DNA from: Propionicimonas sp020161015
GTDB taxonomy: Bacteria; Actinomycetota; Actinomycetes; Propionibacteriales; Propionibacteriaceae
Direction of reading: 5' to 3'
NCBI RefSeq assembly: GCF_964266745.1
Contig: NZ_CAXWGX010000027.1
Location: forward strand, 273,264 to 337,263
Length of the DNA: 64,000 bases
Part shown: positions 32,125 to 40,273 of the stretch, piece after piece
How the letters are laid out: the number at the start of each line of letters is the position of its first letter
How positions within the stretch are numbered: position 1 is the first letter of the stretch
Made by a program: the position numbers and the translations under genes
Notes under the pieces: generated by a model
Told to the model about the DNA's origin: nothing
The model's database searches: none
Seen by the model: only the letters and a program-made list of their open reading frames with translations

Positions 32125-33387
32125 TCAGGCAGGGCGGTAGCGCCAGAAGGCGGGGACGGCAGCCGCGACGGCAAGGGTGAGGACGATCACCAGGAGGCCG
32201 CCGCCGCCGATGGCCCAGGCCGTGCCCACCAGGCCGGCGGCGTAGCCGTGGAGGACGTCGGCGATCCGGGGGCCGCCGGCCACCACCACGATGAACACGC
32301 CCTGGAGGCGGCCGCGCACGGCGTCGTCGGCGGCGGCCTGGAGCATCGACTGCCGGAACGCTGCGGACGCCATGTCGGCGGCGCCCCCGACCACGAGGAA
32401 CGAGACCGCTGCCACCAGCATCGGCAGCTGCCAGCGTCCGGCGAGGGCGACGGCGGCCCCGAGCCCGGTGATCGCCGCGCCCCAGACCAGGATGCAGAGC
32501 ACGACCGCCCGTCCCTGCCGGGTGACCCGGGGCAACCACCCTGAGAACACGCCCCCCAGCACCGAGCCGATCGGGATCGCCGCCATCAGCCAGGCGAACT
32601 CCGTCCCGCCCTCGATGGGTCCACCGAAGGCGACATGGGCCACTTCCGGGGCCAGCGCGCGCGGCATGCCGAAGATCATCGCGACGAGGTCGACGACGAA
32701 CGAGGTGAGCAGGATGGGGTGGCCGCGCAGGTAGGCGAAGCCGTCCACGACCGAGCGCAGGCCGGGTGATCCCACCCGGTTCTCCACGGGCAACCCGGGC
32801 AGGCGCCAGACGGCGGACAGCGTCGCGAACAGCGTGAGGGTGTCGATGAGGTAGAGCCAGCTGTAGCCGACGACGGGGATCAGCGCGCCACCCACCATCG
32901 GCCCGGCGATCGCCCCGGCCATCATCACCGTCATGTTCAGCGAGTTCGCCGCAGGGAGCTGTTCGACCGGCAGCAGGCGGGGCAGGACGGCGCTGCGCGT
33001 GGGCTGGTTCACCCCGAAGAACGCCTGCTGGAGGGCGAAGAGGCCCAGCATCACCCACACGTTGCGCAGGTCCAGGGCCGCCTGGAGCCAGAACAGCCCG
33101 CTGGTGACGATCAGCCCGACCGTGGTGACCTGGAGCAGGAGGCGCCGGTCGAAGTGGTCCGCGAGGGCGCCGCCCCACAGTCCGAACACCACCAGCGGCA
33201 CGAGCCCGAACAGCCCGGTCAGTCCGACGTACCCCGAGTTGCCGGTGATCGCGTAGATCTGTGCCGGCACGGCCACGACCGTCAGTTGCGCGCCGATCAC
33301 CGTGATGATGTTGGCCCGCCACAGCCGACGGAAGGGCGCGTTGGCGAGGGGTGTGGTGTCCGCGAAGAGTCCCCTGATGCCTGCCAC
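32125..33387 (-). CDS. MFS transporter (enterobactin exporter EntS/MFS_3-like)
   Basis: A 420-residue protein with about 12 helices. It starts near LANAPFRRLWRANIITVIGA, then GLFGLVPLVVFGLWGGALAD and HFDRRLLLQVTTVGL (motif A variant D-x-x-x-R-R), NQPTRSAVLPRLLPVEQLPAANSL and GPMVGGALI. These features are typical of MFS_3/EntS-type exporters. The substrate is unknown. The GTG at 33387 is preceded by TAGGCT at 8 nt, so it may have its own leaderless promoter within the 3' end of thpR; it otherwise follows the HdeD-like and ThpR genes on the same strand. Confidence 0.85.
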   Translation of the reverse strand: MAGIRGLFADTTPLANAPFRRLWRANIITVIGAQLTVVAVPAQIYAITGNSGYVGLTGLFGLVPLVVFGLWGGALADHFDRRLLLQVTTVGLIVTSGLFWLQAALDLRNVWVMLGLFALQQAFFGVNQPTRSAVLPRLLPVEQLPAANSLNMTVMMAGAIAGPMVGGALIPVVGYSWLYLIDTLTLFATLSAVWRLPGLPVENRVGSPGLRSVVDGFAYLRGHPILLTSFVVDLVAMIFGMPRALAPEVAHVAFGGPIEGGTEFAWLMAAIPIGSVLGGVFSGWLPRVTRQGRAVVLCILVWGAAITGLGAAVALAGRWQLPMLVAAVSFLVVGGAADMASAAFRQSMLQAAADDAVRGRLQGVFIVVVAGGPRIADVLHGYAAGLVGTAWAIGGGGLLVIVLTLAVAAAVPAFWRYRPA

Positions 33388-33398
33388 GAGCGCGGAGC

Positions 33399-33962
33399 CT
33401 AGCCGAGTGTGCCGGAGAGCCGGTGCTCCCGGAGCGTCCGGTACCCGGCGCCACCGGGGAGCGAGCGCGAGTGGACGAGGCTGAACCCGTCGACCGTCCA
33501 GGCCTGCGGAGGGAGGGCGTCCAGGACACGCAGCCACCGGGTGGCCGACGCCGGACGGGTCCGGGCGAGGGTGAGGTGCGGACGGAAGCGCCCGCCGTCG
33601 ACCTCGACGCCGCACCCGGACACGGCCGTGCGGCAGCGGCCGGCGAGGCGGGCGAGCGGGTCGGACCCCTCGCGGACGCCCAGCCAGAGCGCCTTGGCGT
33701 GGTCGGGATCGGGGAACGCGCCGGCTCCGGCCACGACGACCTCGAACGGCGGGGTCCGCTCCGCCACCGCGTCCAGGGCCTCGGCGAGCGCGTCCAGGGC
33801 CGTCTCGGGGACGGCCGGCATGAAGGCGCACGTCACGTGCCAACTCTCGGGCAAGGTCCAGCGCAGCGACGGGTCGGCATCGCGCCGGGGCTCGAGAAGC
33901 GTGTCCCAGGCCGCCACCACCGGCGGGGGCGGGACGACGGCCACGAACAGGCGCAGGCTCAC
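33399..33962 (-). CDS. thpR: RNA 2',3'-cyclic phosphodiesterase (ThpR/LigT)
   Basis: A 187-residue 2H phosphoesterase. Both catalytic H-x-(T/S)-x motifs are present: WHVTCAFM (about residue 41) and RPHLTLAR (about residue 133). The N-terminus MRLFVAVVPPPPVV-type start and the WLGVREGSDPL segment are family features. It opens 2',3'-cyclic phosphates and was first known as a 2'-5' RNA ligase. GTG 33962 overlaps the stop of the upstream HdeD-like gene (GTGA). Confidence 0.9.
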   Translation of the reverse strand: MSLRLFVAVVPPPPVVAAWDTLLEPRRDADPSLRWTLPESWHVTCAFMPAVPETALDALAEALDAVAERTPPFEVVVAGAGAFPDPDHAKALWLGVREGSDPLARLAGRCRTAVSGCGVEVDGGRFRPHLTLARTRPASATRWLRVLDALPPQAWTVDGFSLVHSRSLPGGAGYRTLREHRLSGTLG

Positions 33963-34528
33963 GACAGCAGTTGCAGCAGCTCGTCCCGGTTGCGACGGAG
34001 CTGGACGGCGCCGAAGACCATCACCGCCCCGGCAGCGAGCATGAACACGCCCACCGTGACCGCGAGGAAGGCCGCGCCGGTATCGGGGTTGACCAGGAAG
34101 TACAGGCCGAGCAGCGCGGTGATCGCCCCCGAGATGAGCACCCACAGCCAGCTGCGCTGGCCGGTCGAGCGCAGCTGGATCGCGACCGCCACCTGGAACA
34201 GGCCGACCACCAGCGCCCACATGGCGAGGAAGATCACGATGACCGCAGCGAGGGTCTGGGGACGCGCGATCGCCAGCAGGCCGAGCAGGATCCCCGCGAT
34301 GCCCTCGAACAGGATCCAGCCCCAGCTGGTGCCCCGGAAGAAGATGCCGGTGCCGAGCGCCACGAGGCCGTCGATGAGGCTGAAGACGCCGAAGACGGTG
34401 AAGAAGGCCTGGACGGTCACCCCCGGCCACAGGATGGCCACCAGCCCGAGGGCGATGGCCAGCACACCCCGCAGGAGGTTCAGCCACCACAGCCTCGAGA
34501 CGAGGGCCTCCGGGGTGGTCGTGCTCAT
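33959..34528 (-). CDS. HdeD family (DUF308) membrane protein
   Basis: A 189-residue protein with six predicted helices in three hairpins, each built like LLRGVLAIALGLVAILWPGV, which is the DUF308 repeat (R-G-x3-I-x-G-x6-P). E. coli HdeD acts in acid resistance at high cell density; function here is unknown. The ATG is preceded by GGAAGGAGC at 6 nt. It forms an operon start with thpR and perhaps the MFS gene. Confidence 0.88.
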   Translation of the reverse strand: MSTTTPEALVSRLWWLNLLRGVLAIALGLVAILWPGVTVQAFFTVFGVFSLIDGLVALGTGIFFRGTSWGWILFEGIAGILLGLLAIARPQTLAAVIVIFLAMWALVVGLFQVAVAIQLRSTGQRSWLWVLISGAITALLGLYFLVNPDTGAAFLAVTVGVFMLAAGAVMVFGAVQLRRNRDELLQLLS

Positions 34529-34603
34529 GAACTGCTCCTTCCGTGGGCGTCCTCCGGGAGTCTAGGGCGTCACCCTGCACCTGCGGTCACGCATCTACCC
34601 AAG

Positions 34604-34636
34604 CCATGCACGAATGCGCACGTTTCAGGTGCATGG
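34604..34636. promoter_or_regulatory. Inverted repeat CCATGCAC-N17-GTGCATGG in a divergent promoter region
   Basis: Perfect 8-bp arms lie between the HdeD-like gene (minus) and the EamA permease gene (plus), about 76 and 51 bp from the two starts. It could be an operator, or a hairpin in the permease leader. No regulator gene adjoins it. Confidence 0.4.
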
Positions 34637-34686
34637 TGGCAGCCGCGTGAAAGCGTAGGACAGACCCCTGACGCCCGGAGCACCAC

Positions 34687-35580
34687 ATGCCACCACGGAA
34701 CTGGCCGCGTTTCGCCGGCCTGGCCGCGCTGTGGGGTGCCTCGATGGTGGCGCTGTGGATCGCTGTCGGCGGGCTCGGCTGGGCCCTCGCCGCGGTGCTG
34801 CAGTGCCTGGTTGTCGCGGCCACCGTCGCCCTCGCGTCACGAGGTGCCGGTGCCCGGGTGCGGCTGGGCGGGCCGGCCGTCCCCGTGCTGGTCACCGCGC
34901 TGGCCCTCGCCGTCCAGTCGGCCGGACTCGCGGTGGCCCTGGGACGCCTGGGCGTGGCGCCGGCGGTGCTCGTGCTCAGCGCGATGCCACTGTTCGCGGC
35001 CCTCACCGGGCAGGTCTGGGGCATCGACCGGATCACGGGCGTCACGGCGGCGGGGCTGGGCGTGGGCTTCCTCGGGTTGCTCTTCGTGGTGGCCTTCCCC
35101 GCGGACGGGGATTCCTGGGCCTTCATCACCGGGGTTCTGTGCGGACTCGCGAGTGCGCTGGCGGCCGCCTTCGTCAGCCGCTACGGGCCGCGCCGCCTCG
35201 GGGCGGATCCGGGACGGGCGGTGACCGCCAACCTGCTCGCCGCAGCCGTGCTCTCGCCCTGGCTCGTGGTGGCGGGCATCGGCATGCCCGGCCTCGGGGA
35301 GGTCGCGGCGCTCGGGCTGATCGCCCTTGCCGCCGTGGGCATCGCACCGATCCTCATCGTGCCGCCGCGCGATGCCGCGGCCGCCCGCTTCACCAGCGGG
35401 GTGAAGCTCACCGGCATGGTCCTGGCCCTCGGCGTGGGGCTGGTGGCCCTGGGCGACCGGCTGACCGCCCTGCAGGTGGTCGGCGCGGTCCTCGTGCTGT
35501 GCGGCACGCTCCTGGTGAGCGCCCTGCTGCCGCCCCGACTGCTCAGGCGGTGGCGGTCTTCGGGCGTCCCCCGGGCCTGA
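34687..35580 (+). CDS. EamA/DMT-superfamily permease
   Basis: A 297-residue protein with about ten hydrophobic segments in two halves, starting MPPRNWPRFAGLAALWGASM. The first half has VALGRLGVAPAVLVLSAMPL followed by AALTGQVWG, which resembles the end of an EamA repeat. The second half has AARFTSGVKLTGMVLALGVG and GDRLTALQVVGAVLVLCGTL, the typical final EamA helix pair. Members export metabolites or amino acids; the substrate is unknown. It lies 18 bp before the next gene in the same direction. Confidence 0.8.
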   Translation: MPPRNWPRFAGLAALWGASMVALWIAVGGLGWALAAVLQCLVVAATVALASRGAGARVRLGGPAVPVLVTALALAVQSAGLAVALGRLGVAPAVLVLSAMPLFAALTGQVWGIDRITGVTAAGLGVGFLGLLFVVAFPADGDSWAFITGVLCGLASALAAAFVSRYGPRRLGADPGRAVTANLLAAAVLSPWLVVAGIGMPGLGEVAALGLIALAAVGIAPILIVPPRDAAAARFTSGVKLTGMVLALGVGLVALGDRLTALQVVGAVLVLCGTLLVSALLPPRLLRRWRSSGVPRA

Positions 35581-35585
35581 GGCCC

Positions 35586-35591
35586 TACGCT
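35586..35591 (+). promoter_or_regulatory. Putative -10 element (TACGCT) of the AI-2E family gene, leaderless
   Basis: TACGCT stands 6 nt before ATG 35598 with no ribosome site, so this gene can be transcribed alone even though it is 17 nt from the EamA stop. Confidence 0.5.
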
Positions 35592-35597
35592 GCTCGC

Positions 35598-36839
35598 ATG
35601 GCCGATACCGAGCAGACGAGGGCCGAGCTGACCGACCCCTCCGCCGACGGCGCGGACGGTGCGTCCGGCGTCCCCTCCCCCGCCCCCACGCCGACGGGCG
35701 GGACGCCTGTGCCGACCCCCGCCCCCGTGCCGACCGGCACGCCCGCGGCGCCCACCTCCCGTGTGAGCAGGGTGTTCGTCGACTTCGGGCACCCCTTCGT
35801 CTGGGGCTTCACCGCGACCGTCGGCGCGCTGGTCGCCTGGTCACTCGCGGGGGCGATGGCGTCGCTGTCGACCGTTCTGGTGTCTGTCGGAGCCGCGCTG
35901 TTCATCGCCATGGCCCTCGATCCCATGGTCCGCTGGCTGGAGGGCCACGGGATGTCCCGTGGCCTCAGCATCGCCGTGGTGTTCGTCGGCTTCGCCGTCG
36001 CCTTCGGAGCGGTGATCGCGCTGATCGTGCCGACGGCTGTCGTGCAGATCTCGCAGTTCGCGTCCGCCGTGCCCGGCTACATCTCCGACCTCCAGGACGC
36101 CGCGTGGTTCAAGAACCTCGTCGCGGCCAGCGGGCAGAGCGACATCTACCAGAACCTGCTGAACCAGGCGCGTGCGTGGCTGTCCAACCCGGCCAACCTC
36201 CTCGCCATCGGCGGCGGGGCGCTCGCGGTGGGCACCGGGGTCGTGAACGCGGTCTCCGGCACCCTGATCGTGCTGGTGCTGACGCTGTACTTCCTGGCCT
36301 CGCTGCGGACGATGATGCACGCGATGACCCGGCTCGCGCCGGCACACGCCCGCGCACAGCTGGGTGAGATCACCGAGCAGATCACCGAGTCGGTCGGCGG
36401 CTATGTCTCCGGCATGGCGGTCCTGGCGTTCTTCAACGCCGTGTTCTCGTTCATCCTGCTCACGGTGCTCGGTGTCCCGTTCGCCGCACTGCTCGCCTTC
36501 CTCGCCCTGCTGATCACGATGATCCCGATGGTCGGGCCGGCGCTGTTCTGGATCCTCGCGACCAGCGTCTCGCTCTTCCACTCCTGGTGGATCGGGCTGA
36601 TCTTCGCCGCGGTCTACTTCGCCTACATGCAGGTCGAGGCCTACGTGATGACCCCGCGGGTGATGACGAAGGCCGTCGACATCCCCGGCTCCCTCGTCCT
36701 GATCGGCGCCATGGTCGGTGGCACCCTGCTGGGCCTGCTGGGCGCGCTGGTGGCGGTGCCGGTGACCGCGTCGCTGCTGATGATCGTGAACAAGGTCTAT
36801 GTGCCACGGCAGGACGAGAAGCTGGTGCGCTGGGGCTGA
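35598..36839 (+). CDS. AI-2E family transporter (PerM/YdiK-like)
   Basis: A 413-residue membrane protein. About residues 1-55 are a Pro/Thr/Ala-rich cytoplasmic tail, unusually long for the family. The rest has about eight helices: STVLVSVGAALFIAMALDPM, VRWLEGHGMSRGLSIAVVFV, LIVLVLTLYFLASLRTM, then the conserved ITEQITESVGGYVSGMAVLA and GVPFAALLAFLALLITMIPM with VGPALFW. The family is named after TqsA, an AI-2 exporter, but other members export Na+ or lipids; the substrate is not known here. Confidence 0.88.
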   Translation: MADTEQTRAELTDPSADGADGASGVPSPAPTPTGGTPVPTPAPVPTGTPAAPTSRVSRVFVDFGHPFVWGFTATVGALVAWSLAGAMASLSTVLVSVGAALFIAMALDPMVRWLEGHGMSRGLSIAVVFVGFAVAFGAVIALIVPTAVVQISQFASAVPGYISDLQDAAWFKNLVAASGQSDIYQNLLNQARAWLSNPANLLAIGGGALAVGTGVVNAVSGTLIVLVLTLYFLASLRTMMHAMTRLAPAHARAQLGEITEQITESVGGYVSGMAVLAFFNAVFSFILLTVLGVPFAALLAFLALLITMIPMVGPALFWILATSVSLFHSWWIGLIFAAVYFAYMQVEAYVMTPRVMTKAVDIPGSLVLIGAMVGGTLLGLLGALVAVPVTASLLMIVNKVYVPRQDEKLVRWG

Positions 36840-36911
36840 TCGAGCGCCCTCCGCGGGTACAGGGCCTTGCGGCGCGGTCGTAGCCTGAACCCGACACCGA
36901 GGAGGCGCACG

Positions 36912-37808
36912 ATGCAGTTGGGCATGGTCGGACTGGGACGCATGGGCGGCAACATGGCCGAGAGGCTGCGCGCCGCGGGCCACGAGGTGGTCGGCTACGA
37001 CACCAATCCCGAACTCTCGCAGGTGCCCGACCTGGCGGGCCTGGTCGCGCGGCTCACGGACAGCCCGCGCGTGGTGTGGGTCATGGTGCCGGTGCAGTTC
37101 CTCGACCAGGTGCTGGACGACCTCGGCGCACTGCTGTCCGAGGGCGACATCGTCATCGACGGCGGCAACAGCCGGTGGACCGGCGACGCACCCAGGGCGG
37201 AGAAGCTGGCCGCACGCGGCGTCCGTTTCATCGACTGCGGGGTCTCCGGCGGCGTGTGGGGAACGGAGTACGGCTACGCCCTGATGTGTGGCGGCGACGC
37301 TGCGGACGTGGCCGTCGTGCAGCCGGTCTTCGACGCGCTGAAGCCCGCCGGCGAGCACGGCTTCGTGCACGCCGGCTCCCATGGTGCCGGTCACTTCGCG
37401 AAGATGGTCCACAACGGCATCGAGTACGCGATGATGCAGGCCTACGCCGAGGGCTGGGAACTCCTGGAGAAGGCGGACGTCGTGACCGACGTCCCCGCGG
37501 TGTTCGACAGCTGGCGCGAGGGAACCGTGATCCGGTCCTGGCTGCTCGACCTCATCGCTCGCGCCCTGGCCGACGACCCGGGCCTGGAGCGGATCCGCGG
37601 CTACGCCGACGACTCCGGCGAGGGCCGCTGGACCGTCGACGCCGCCATCGACCTCGGCGTGCCGGTGCCGGCCCTCACCGCCGCGCTGTTCGCCCGCTTC
37701 GTCTCACGCCAGGACGAGTCGCCGGCCATGAAGCTCGTGGCGGCGATGCGCCAGCAGTTCGGCGGCCATGCCGTGCAGTCCGAGTCGCCGGACGTCGCCG
37801 CGGTCTGA
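36912..37808 (+). CDS. gnd: 6-phosphogluconate dehydrogenase, decarboxylating (GndA/YqeC type)
   Basis: A 298-residue enzyme of the short NAD-type class. It starts MQLGMVGLGRMGGNMAERL with the nucleotide loop GLGRMGGN, followed by VIDGGNSRWTGD, FIDCGVSGGVWGTEYGYALM (substrate site), HAGSHGAGHFAKMVHNGIEY with the catalytic Lys and the MVHN motif, and GEGRWTVDAAIDLGV. It makes ribulose 5-phosphate, CO2 and NAD(P)H. Short homologues of about 300 residues are usual. GAGGAGG lies 7 nt before the ATG. TAGCCT at 36881-36886 may be its -10. Confidence 0.93.
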   Translation: MQLGMVGLGRMGGNMAERLRAAGHEVVGYDTNPELSQVPDLAGLVARLTDSPRVVWVMVPVQFLDQVLDDLGALLSEGDIVIDGGNSRWTGDAPRAEKLAARGVRFIDCGVSGGVWGTEYGYALMCGGDAADVAVVQPVFDALKPAGEHGFVHAGSHGAGHFAKMVHNGIEYAMMQAYAEGWELLEKADVVTDVPAVFDSWREGTVIRSWLLDLIARALADDPGLERIRGYADDSGEGRWTVDAAIDLGVPVPALTAALFARFVSRQDESPAMKLVAAMRQQFGGHAVQSESPDVAAV

Positions 37809-37814
37809 GCCGCG

Positions 37815-38339
37815 TCAGGCGGTGTCGTCGCCGCCGTCCTCCCTGCGGTGGGCCCTTTTCTGCTGCAACCGGGCCTGGAACAGGCTCACGAGCGAGGCGA
37901 CGAAGGCCAGGTTGAAGGCCATCTGGACGGTGACCACCGCGCGGGCCACCTGCCCCGTGGCCGACACGTCGCCGAAGCCCACCGTGGACACCGTGGCCAT
38001 CGACAGGTACAGCGCGTCCAGGCGAGTCGCGAGGCCGGTGAACTGGCCGGGGTCGGACGCCGCGAGCAGGAGGTACACGGAGGCGAAGCTGACCAGGGCG
38101 ACCTCGAGGATGAGCGCCAGGTGCACCAGTTGCAGTCGCTTCTCGGCGCGGCGCAGCTCGTCCACGGTCACCCACGCCACGAGCGCGAGGCCGGCCAGGC
38201 TTGCCACGATGCCGGCCACGAACCCGATCGGGGCGTCCTCGCTGACCGGCGAGAGAAAGTAGATCACCAGGACCGCCACCGGCAGCGCCACGCGGTTCAG
38301 CCAGGGGCGCCGCAGCCCCGTCCCCGCGTTCGCGCTCAC
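37815..38339 (-). CDS. Two-TM potassium channel protein
   Basis: A 174-residue membrane protein. Two helices at the N-terminus (ALPVAVLVIYFLSPV, GFVAGIVASLAGLALVAWV) are followed by another pair that brackets a pore loop with ALYLSMATVSTVGFGDVSA; TVGFGD is the K+ selectivity filter. The last helix, AVVTVQMAFNLAFVASLVSL, lines the pore. No RCK domain is present. The GTG start overlaps the alcohol dehydrogenase stop by 4 nt (GTGA). It is convergent with gnd with 6 nt between. Confidence 0.88.
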   Translation of the reverse strand: MSANAGTGLRRPWLNRVALPVAVLVIYFLSPVSEDAPIGFVAGIVASLAGLALVAWVTVDELRRAEKRLQLVHLALILEVALVSFASVYLLLAASDPGQFTGLATRLDALYLSMATVSTVGFGDVSATGQVARAVVTVQMAFNLAFVASLVSLFQARLQQKRAHRREDGGDDTA

Positions 38340-39373
38340 CGGAGGCCCACCTGGGCCACCACGATGCCCCCGGTACCGGACGGGTTGTCCATGGCCGCCA
38401 GCTCCGCCCCGGCGTCGGCGAGTCCGACGACGCGGCCCAGCAGCGGCCGCGGGTCGAGGGTGCCCCCGGCGATCAGGTCGAGCATCGCGGGGTAGTCGCG
38501 GGCGGCCATCCCGTGGCAGCCGGCGAGGCGGAGCTCGCGGGACACCACGACGTCCCAGGGCAGCGGTGTGGCGAGGTGCTCACCGAACATCAGGCCCACC
38601 TGAAGGTGGCGTCCCCTGCGCCGCAGCCCGCGGATGGACGCGGTCGCCGTTGCGGCAGAGCCGAGGGCGTCCATCGAGACGTGGGCGCCGCCTCCCGTCC
38701 GGGCGACCACGGCGTCCACAGGGTCCGCACCGACCGGCACGGGCCAGGCTCCGAGCGCTTCCGCGCGCGCGAGGGCGTCGCCGGAGACGTCGAGCGCCAG
38801 CACGCGCGCCCCGAGCGCGACCCCGATCTGGACCGCGGACAGGCCCACGCCCCCGCAGCCGTGGACGGCGAGCCACTCCCCTTCGCGCAGGCCGGCCTGG
38901 GCGGTGAGGGCGTGGTAGGCGGTCGCGAACCGGCACCCCAGGCTGGCCGCGGTGACCGCGTCGATGGTGTCGGGCAGGCGCACGAGATTGAAGTCGGCGG
39001 CCGGCACGGCGACGTACTCTGCGAAGGACCCGGGCCCGGTGAAACCGGGCTGGGTCTGCGCGGGGCAGACCTGCGCCTGGCCGGCCAGGCACCACTCGCA
39101 GCGTCCGCAGCCGTTGACGAACGGGACGGTGACCCGCTCCCCCACGGCGAAGTCCCGGACGCCCGGTCCGACCTCAGCGACCACCCCGGCGAATTCGTGG
39201 CCGGGGATGTGCGGGAGCGCCACCGGGTCGTGCCCGCGCCACGCGTGCCAGTCGGACCGGCACACCCCCGTCGCCTCCACGGCGATCACGGCCCCGTCGG
39301 CCGGGCAGGCCGGCTCAGGGACGTCGAGGAGTTCGGGCATCGTCCCGATCGAGGAGTAGACCACTGCGCGCAC
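38336..39373 (-). CDS. Zinc-dependent alcohol dehydrogenase (MDR family)
   Basis: A 345-residue medium-chain dehydrogenase. Catalytic zinc ligands show in GVCRSDWHAWRG (Cys, then Asp/His) and HIPGHEFAGVV (His-Glu), and the structural zinc cysteines in CGRCEWCLAGQAQVC (C-x2-C-x2-C-x7-C). The cofactor loop is VHGCGGVGLSAVQIG. It oxidises or reduces alcohols with NAD(P). GTG start; TAGAAC lies 6 nt upstream. It is followed by the K+ channel gene with a stop/start overlap, a pairing whose sense is not obvious. Confidence 0.92.
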   Translation of the reverse strand: MRAVVYSSIGTMPELLDVPEPACPADGAVIAVEATGVCRSDWHAWRGHDPVALPHIPGHEFAGVVAEVGPGVRDFAVGERVTVPFVNGCGRCEWCLAGQAQVCPAQTQPGFTGPGSFAEYVAVPAADFNLVRLPDTIDAVTAASLGCRFATAYHALTAQAGLREGEWLAVHGCGGVGLSAVQIGVALGARVLALDVSGDALARAEALGAWPVPVGADPVDAVVARTGGGAHVSMDALGSAATATASIRGLRRRGRHLQVGLMFGEHLATPLPWDVVVSRELRLAGCHGMAARDYPAMLDLIAGGTLDPRPLLGRVVGLADAGAELAAMDNPSGTGGIVVAQVGLR

Positions 39374-39456
39374 GGGAGCGTTCTACCAGACCGGGCGGCC
39401 CCCGACGCGACGGTGCCGACGGGCGAGCCCTGACCACCCGCGAGCCCCGGCGGGCC

Positions 39457-40107
39457 TCACTCCCCCGTGTCGCCGACGTGGGGTGAGGAGTGGCGGCGCG
39501 CGAGGACGATGGCGTCCTCCAGGTCGGCCGGCTGCCCGTCCGGGCCGGTGGCGGACCGCTGGCGCGTCTCGGCCACCAGCGCCTCCCACTCCGTCGGACG
39601 CAGCCCGAGGGCCTCAAGCTCCTCGTCGGGGGTGTGGAAGTCGTGGTGGTGGCTGTCCAGCGCGGTCGCCCACGGCGGGGGTGCGGCGTGGGTCACCAGG
39701 AGCAGGTAGCCGCCCGGCGCGACCGCCCCGGCGGCCCTGCGCAGGATCTCGTCGCGCGGCAGCTCGACCGGCGATTGCAGGAAGAAGGCGCTGACCAGGT
39801 CGAACGTCCCGCCCGGGGACCACTCGGCCAGGTCCTGGGCGACCCAGGTGATGCGGTCAGCGGGGACGCCGAGGTCGGCGGCCGCGGCCCGTCCCCGCTC
39901 GACGGCGGTGGTGGAGATGTCGACGGCCGTCACCCGCCAGCCCTGCTGCGCGAGCCACACGGCGTCCCCGCCCTCACCGCAGCCCAGGTCCAGCGCCGTG
40001 CGTGGCGTGAAGCCGGAGACGAGGTCGACCAGCACCTGGTTGGCCCGTCCCGACCAGACCTGCGGCCTGCTCGCGTAGCGCTCCTCCCAGAACTGCACCG
40101 CTGCCAT
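39457..40107 (-). CDS. Class I SAM-dependent methyltransferase
   Basis: A 216-residue enzyme. It starts MAAVQFWEERYASRPQVWSG and has the motif I TALDLGCGEGGDAVWLAQQG, motif II VTAVDISTTAVERG, then GTFDLVSAFFLQ and APGGYLLLVTHAA. It is close to TehB-like/thiopurine methyltransferase-like proteins that begin F-W-x-x-x-Y-x(5)-W-x-G. A GGAGGAG ribosome site lies 6 nt before the ATG. The target is unknown. Confidence 0.88.
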   Translation of the reverse strand: MAAVQFWEERYASRPQVWSGRANQVLVDLVSGFTPRTALDLGCGEGGDAVWLAQQGWRVTAVDISTTAVERGRAAAADLGVPADRITWVAQDLAEWSPGGTFDLVSAFFLQSPVELPRDEILRRAAGAVAPGGYLLLVTHAAPPPWATALDSHHHDFHTPDEELEALGLRPTEWEALVAETRQRSATGPDGQPADLEDAIVLARRHSSPHVGDTGE

Positions 40108-40273
40108 GGTTCTCCTCCCTCACTGGCCGCCCATCGTACGGCGCGTCCGGGCTGTCCTCCGCGCCGTGCGGCGCGCGTGACACGAAGCAGCAATTGAGCC
40201 CCGTCCCGTCCCCTGCGCCCGGCCCGGCCGCCACGGCTATCGTGAGGCCGACACCACGGCCGGCGGAGGTTCG

